Below are positions 32,150-35,595 of a stretch of 35,595 nucleotides of DNA, in pieces. The notes under the pieces are model-generated. The model made no database searches and was not told the origin of the DNA. It worked only from the letters and a program-made list of their open reading frames with translations. Origin of the DNA: Burkholderiales bacterium. GTDB lineage: Bacteria > Pseudomonadota > Gammaproteobacteria > Burkholderiales > Burkholderiaceae_C. The position numbers and the translations under genes are program-made. The stretch spans positions 1 through 35,595 of the forward strand of contig JAGWTU010000055.1 of NCBI GenBank assembly GCA_028868825.1, given 5' to 3'. Numbering within the stretch: the stretch's first letter is position 1; each line of letters starts with the position of its first letter.

Positions 32150-33181
32150 TCAGGCGCCGCCGCCGAACATCGCCACCGCGAGCGTGAAGGTCCCGAACGC
32201 CGCCGCCGTCGTCCACAGCACGATGCGCGCGATGCGCCCGGCATCGGCGCCGAAGCGCTCGGCCAGCATCGTCACGTTGCTGGCGCTGGGCATCGCGGCC
32301 AGCAGCGTCAGCACCTCGACCGCAAACGCATCGAGCGGCGCACCGAGCGCCATCGCGCCGCGGCCGGCGGCATAGACGAGCAGCGGGTGCAGCACGAGCT
32401 TGAAGGCGACGACCAGCGGCTCGTCGTGGCGCGCGGCGGCGACGGTGACGATGACCGGCGACGGTGGCGTCGGCGTCGTTCCCGGCGCATTTCCCCGCGC
32501 CATCGCCCCCGATTTCGTCCGCGCCTGCGCCCGCGCCAGCATCGCGCCGATCGTGAACAGCGCTGCCGGAGATGCCGCATCGGCGAGCATCGCCACCGGC
32601 TTCATCAGCATCTGCGGCAGCACCCAGCCGGTGCCGGCGACGACGCAGCCGGCGGCGATCGCCCAGGGCAAGGGATTCAGTGCCATGCCGCGCAACGCCT
32701 GCTGAGCCGCGCGCTCGGCGCCATGGGCGTCGGCGGCGTCGAGCCTCGAGAGCGCGATGCACAGCGAGGTCGTGACCACCATGTCGACCGCCAGGGCGAC
32801 GATGGCCGGCGCCGCCGCCTTCGGCCCCAGCAGCTCGACGAGCAGCGGCACGCCCATGAAGCCCGAATTCGGGAACGCCGCGACGAGGGCGCCGAAGGCC
32901 GCGTTGTTCCAGTCCATGCCACCGCGCCGCGCCGCCGCGACCGCCAGCGCCGTCATCGCGAGCGCGCAAAGCAGCCAGGTGCCGAAGACGCTGGGGTCGA
33001 ACATGCGCGCCAGCGGCGTCGCCGCCGCGAAGCGGAACAGCATGCAGGGCAGCGCGAAATAGAGGACGAACAGGTTCAGCGCAGGGATCGAATCCAGCGG
33101 CAGCCAGCCGATGCGCGCCGCCGCCCAGCCGACGAGCACGAGGGCGAAGAACGGGAAGGTGACGTCCAGGACATGGATCAT
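32150..33181 (-). CDS. AEC-family (auxin efflux carrier-like) organic acid transporter
   Basis: 343 residues from ATG 33181, which overlaps the kinase stop by four bases (ATGA). About ten membrane helices are present, with FPFFALVLVGWAAARIGWLP at the start, LNLFVLYFALPCMLFRFAA, NNAAFGALVAAFPNSGFMGVPLLVELLG (the conserved Asn-rich segment of the family) and LTLLAAMPSASNVTMLAERF near the end. AEC proteins such as MdcF and MleP carry malonate, malate or other carboxylates. Here it is the last gene of an operon with an acyl-CoA dehydrogenase, an SDR and an APH-like kinase, so it may transport the hydroxy-acid or keto-acid degraded by them. Confidence 0.85.
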   Translation of the reverse strand: MIHVLDVTFPFFALVLVGWAAARIGWLPLDSIPALNLFVLYFALPCMLFRFAAATPLARMFDPSVFGTWLLCALAMTALAVAAARRGGMDWNNAAFGALVAAFPNSGFMGVPLLVELLGPKAAAPAIVALAVDMVVTTSLCIALSRLDAADAHGAERAAQQALRGMALNPLPWAIAAGCVVAGTGWVLPQMLMKPVAMLADAASPAALFTIGAMLARAQARTKSGAMARGNAPGTTPTPPSPVIVTVAAARHDEPLVVAFKLVLHPLLVYAAGRGAMALGAPLDAFAVEVLTLLAAMPSASNVTMLAERFGADAGRIARIVLWTTAAAFGTFTLAVAMFGGGA

Positions 33182-34248
33182 TGCGTCGCAGCCGGCCCTT
33201 GCTGATCCCCCCTGCCCTGCATGGCCTGCACGAGGCGCCAGCCGGCCTCGGCCATCGGCCGCGCCCGGCGCCCGGTGCGCTCGGCATCGGCCGCCGCGGC
33301 ACTGCCCTGGCGCGAGCGCGCGAGGATGCCTTGCAGGATGGCGGCCATGCGGAACATATTGAACGCCAGGTAATACTCCCAATGCGGCAATGCGGCGCGG
33401 CCGCTGCGGCGGGCGTACGCGGCGACATAGGCCGCCTCATCGGGAATGCCGAGCGCCGCGAGGTCGTGGCCCCCGAGGCCGCGGAACTCGTCGGGCGTGA
33501 CGCGCCAGGTCATCGCGTGGTACGCGAAATCGACGAGCGGATGGCCCAGCGTCGAGAGTTCCCAATCGAGCACCGCGAGCACGCGCGGCTCGCTCGGGTG
33601 GAAGACGAGGTTGTCGATGCGGAAGTCGCCGTGCACCAGGGATACCTCGTCGCCCTCGGGCCGATGCGTCGCGAGCCAATCGATCAGGCGCTCCATCGCC
33701 TCGAGGCGATCGCGCTCGCCGGCCAGGCTGTCGCGGTACTGCCGCGTCCAGCGATCGAGCTGGCGCGCGAGGTAATTCTGCGGTCGGCCGTAGTCGGCAA
33801 GGCCGACTGCGTTCACATCGACCGCGTGCAGCGCGGCGATGACGCGGTTCATCTCGTCGAAGATCGCGCCGCGTTCGGCTGGCGCCATCCCGGGCAGCGC
33901 GGGGCTGGCGAAGACGCGGCCCTCGACGAAGTCCATGACGTAGAACGGCGAGCCGATGACGGCCGCATCCTCGCACAGCGCATGCATGCGCGGCACCGGC
34001 ACGGCGGAGCCGGCAAGCGCCTTCATCACCCGGTATTCGCGTTCGACCGCATGGGCCGAGGCCAGCAGCACGCCGGGCGGCTTGCGGCGCAGCACCCATT
34101 GGCGACCGTCGGCGCTGAGCTTGTAGGTCGGGTTCGACTGGCCGCCGGCCAGCGGCGTGACCTGCAGTTCGCCGCGGATCGGCGCGACATGGCTGTCGAG
34201 CCAGGCGGCCAGCGGTCCCGAGGCCGCGAGTTCGGCGGCGCCGCTCAC
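33178..34248 (-). CDS. APH-fold kinase of the ACAD10/11-LvaA type
   Basis: 356 residues from GTG 34248, whose GTGA overlaps the SDR stop. The catalytic loop VHGDFRIDN (205-213: Asp208, Asn213) and the metal site VLDWELSTLGHPLVDFAYH (Asp228) are the hallmarks of the phosphotransferase domain of ACAD10/ACAD11 and of bacterial relatives. LAGGQSNPTYKLS (34-46) and WVLRRKPPG (51-59) form the nucleotide lobe. In Pseudomonas putida levulinate catabolism LvaA phosphorylates the 4-hydroxyl of a hydroxyacyl-CoA so that an ACAD-like enzyme can remove it. An ACAD gene and an SDR gene lie immediately upstream here, so a similar reaction is likely. I see no LvaB-like small gene in the window. Confidence 0.85.
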   Translation of the reverse strand: MSGAAELAASGPLAAWLDSHVAPIRGELQVTPLAGGQSNPTYKLSADGRQWVLRRKPPGVLLASAHAVEREYRVMKALAGSAVPVPRMHALCEDAAVIGSPFYVMDFVEGRVFASPALPGMAPAERGAIFDEMNRVIAALHAVDVNAVGLADYGRPQNYLARQLDRWTRQYRDSLAGERDRLEAMERLIDWLATHRPEGDEVSLVHGDFRIDNLVFHPSEPRVLAVLDWELSTLGHPLVDFAYHAMTWRVTPDEFRGLGGHDLAALGIPDEAAYVAAYARRSGRAALPHWEYYLAFNMFRMAAILQGILARSRQGSAAAADAERTGRRARPMAEAGWRLVQAMQGRGDQQGPAATQ

Positions 34249-35015
34249 AGCCCGCTCACCAGATGGCCGCCGTCGACGGCGATGACGCTGCCGGTCATGT
34301 AGCGGCCGGCGTCGCCGGCCAGCAGCAGCAGCGGGCCGTCGAGGTCCTCGATCTGCCCGAAGCGCTGCTGCGGGATGCGAGCGCGCAGCCGCTCGCCGGC
34401 GTTCGAGGTGAGGAAATCGCGGTTCAGTTCGGTGACGACATAGCCCGGCGCGAGCGCATTGACGCGGATGCCCGAACGCGCGAGTTCGAGCGCCAGCGCC
34501 TGCGTCAGGTGCACGAGCCCGGCCTTCGACGCGCAATAGGGCGCGACGCCGCCGGCGACGCGCAGCCCGGTGATCGATGCGATGTTGACGATGCTGCCGG
34601 GGCGGTTCGCGCTCACGAGCCGGCGCGCCGCCTCCTGCGCGACGAGCCAGGCGCCCTTCAGATTCGTATCGACGACGGCGTCCCAATCGGCCTCGGTCTG
34701 TTCGAGCAGCGGTTTCGAGATCGCGACGCCGGCGTTGTTCACGACGACATCGGCCGTCAGCCCCTGCGCGGCCAGCGCGTCGAAGCCGGCGCGCACGCTG
34801 CCAGCGTCGGTGACGTCCATCGCCACTGCCCAGGCCTCGCGGCCCAGGGCGCGGATCTCCGCCACCAGGTCCTGCAGCTTGTCGGCGCGGCGCGCCGCGA
34901 CCCCAACCTGCGCGCCGGCGCGCGCCAGCGTCAGCGCGAAATGCCGCCCCAGTCCGCTCGACGCGCCGGTGACGAGCGCGACGCGACCGGCGAGGCCGAA
35001 GTCGGCTCCACTCAT
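34245..35015 (-). CDS. Short-chain dehydrogenase/reductase
   Basis: 256 residues. The Rossmann motif TGASSGLG is at 16-23, NNAG at 93-96, catalytic Ser147 and the YCASK motif with Tyr160 and Lys164. PGYVVTELNRDFL and the C-terminal YMTGSVIAVDGG are also typical of classical SDRs. The ATG at 35015 overlaps the stop of the acyl-CoA dehydrogenase gene by four bases and its stop overlaps the kinase GTG by four, so the three enzymes are translationally coupled. By analogy with the lva pathway it may interconvert a keto- and a hydroxyacyl-CoA. The cofactor preference (Arg42/Arg43 after beta-2 suggests NADP) is a weak inference. Confidence 0.87.
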   Translation of the reverse strand: MSGADFGLAGRVALVTGASSGLGRHFALTLARAGAQVGVAARRADKLQDLVAEIRALGREAWAVAMDVTDAGSVRAGFDALAAQGLTADVVVNNAGVAISKPLLEQTEADWDAVVDTNLKGAWLVAQEAARRLVSANRPGSIVNIASITGLRVAGGVAPYCASKAGLVHLTQALALELARSGIRVNALAPGYVVTELNRDFLTSNAGERLRARIPQQRFGQIEDLDGPLLLLAGDAGRYMTGSVIAVDGGHLVSGL

Positions 35016-35595
35016 GCCGCGGCCTCCACCGGCTTGCGCCCCTTGAGGATGTGCTTGGCCAGGCTCCAGCGATGCACCTCGCTCGGGCCGTCGTAGATGC
35101 GGAACGCACGCATGTCGGCGAAGATGCGCGCAACGACGGTCTCGCTCGTCACGCCCTGGCCGCCGAGGATCTGCACGCAGCGGTCGACGACGCGCCACAC
35201 CGCTTCCGAGACGATGACCTTGGCGCGGCTCGATTCATGCAAGGCGAGACGGCCCTGGTCGAGCACGCCGGCGCAATGCCAGATCGTCAGCCGTGCAATG
35301 TGCAGGTCCATCTCGTTGTCGGCGAGCATGAAGCCCACGCCCTCGTGCTCGCCGATGGCCTTGCCGAAGGCCTGGCGACGGCGCGCGTAATCGACGGCGA
35401 TGTCGTGCGCACGACGCGCGGCGCCGAGCCAGCGCATGCAATGGGTCAGCCGCGCCGGCGACAGCCGCACCTGCGCGTTGCGGTAGCCCTGGCCGAGTTC
35501 GCCGAGGATGGCCGAGGCCGGCACGCGCAGGTTCTCGAAGCTCAGCACGCCATGGCCGCCGGGGAAGCAGGTGTCGAGCGTGTCCATATTGCGCT
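35012..35595 (-). CDS. Acyl-CoA dehydrogenase, C-terminal part (5' end outside window)
   Basis: The frame is open to the window edge and ends at TGA 35012, giving about 190 residues. They cover the end of the middle beta-domain (GGHGVLSFENLRVPASAILGELGQGY) and the C-terminal helical domain. Conserved segments are RRQAFGKAIGEHEGVGFMLADNEMDL, QILGGQGVTSETVVARIFADMRAFRIYDGPSEVHRWSLAKHIL. The last is the FAD and substrate-binding tail of ACAD10/11-like enzymes. It heads the visible operon with SDR, APH-like kinase and AEC transporter. A role in dehydrogenation or phosphate elimination from a phosphorylated acyl-CoA is inferred from this company. Confidence 0.88.
   Translation of the reverse strand, partial: RNMDTLDTCFPGGHGVLSFENLRVPASAILGELGQGYRNAQVRLSPARLTHCMRWLGAARRAHDIAVDYARRRQAFGKAIGEHEGVGFMLADNEMDLHIARLTIWHCAGVLDQGRLALHESSRAKVIVSEAVWRVVDRCVQILGGQGVTSETVVARIFADMRAFRIYDGPSEVHRWSLAKHILKGRKPVEAAA

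Overview
The window is a gene-dense stretch of very GC-rich DNA (about 70% by eye). It is most likely chromosomal DNA of a betaproteobacterium, probably Burkholderiales. Reasons are the high GC, the aromatic-amine-dehydrogenase cluster in aauBEDA order, the paired DUF1329/DUF1302 envelope genes, many AraC/LuxR/LysR regulators with adjacent catabolic genes, and a G-rich spacer element resembling dispersed repeats of that order. I saw no rRNA, tRNA, CRISPR array, insertion sequence or phage gene. The organism assignment is inference, not a database result.

Layout. (1) 1-852: the start of a BadF/GlcNAc-kinase-type gene and a 3' scrap of a CheY-like receiver gene. (2) 1037-7400: an amine-oxidation block. 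A plus-strand aldehyde dehydrogenase and a FeaR/EutR-like AraC regulator face a minus-strand operon with overlapping genes: AADH large subunit, MauE, MauD, TTQ small subunit and two monohaem cytochromes c. Together they can oxidise arylethylamines to aldehydes, pass electrons to c-type haem, and oxidise the aldehyde to an acid. (3) 7401-15124: a symmetric regulatory region, then DUF1329, a DUF1302 barrel, an RND/MMPL exporter, a YCF48/BNR propeller and a LuxR regulator. This looks like an envelope trafficking system. (4) 15132-17327: an HDAC-fold protein with a degraded active site and a membrane b-type cytochrome fused to a tetrahaem c domain. (5) 17502-22191: an ethanolamine-type permease, a class III PLP enzyme of the phospho-lyase type, an APH-fold kinase and an AraC regulator. 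This is a candidate B12-independent amino-alcohol pathway. (6) 22214-30159: MmsA and an omega-aminotransferase divergent from a LysR gene, then a second DUF1329, an MFS transporter and a DmpA-type beta-aminopeptidase, suggesting use of beta-amino acids and beta-peptides. (7) 30160-35595: a LuxR regulator, a C-N hydrolase, and an overlapping operon ACAD-SDR-APH kinase-AEC transporter resembling the 4-hydroxyacid (LvaC/LvaD/LvaA) logic.

The common theme is catabolism of amines, amides and hydroxy or beta-amino acids, with dedicated uptake, periplasmic electron transfer and local regulators. The most unusual items are the tetrahaem/b-cytochrome fusion, the HDAC-like protein lacking a zinc ligand and the catalytic tyrosine (and apparently lacking a standard start codon), the kinase/phospho-lyase amino-alcohol module, and several clear palindromic operator candidates.
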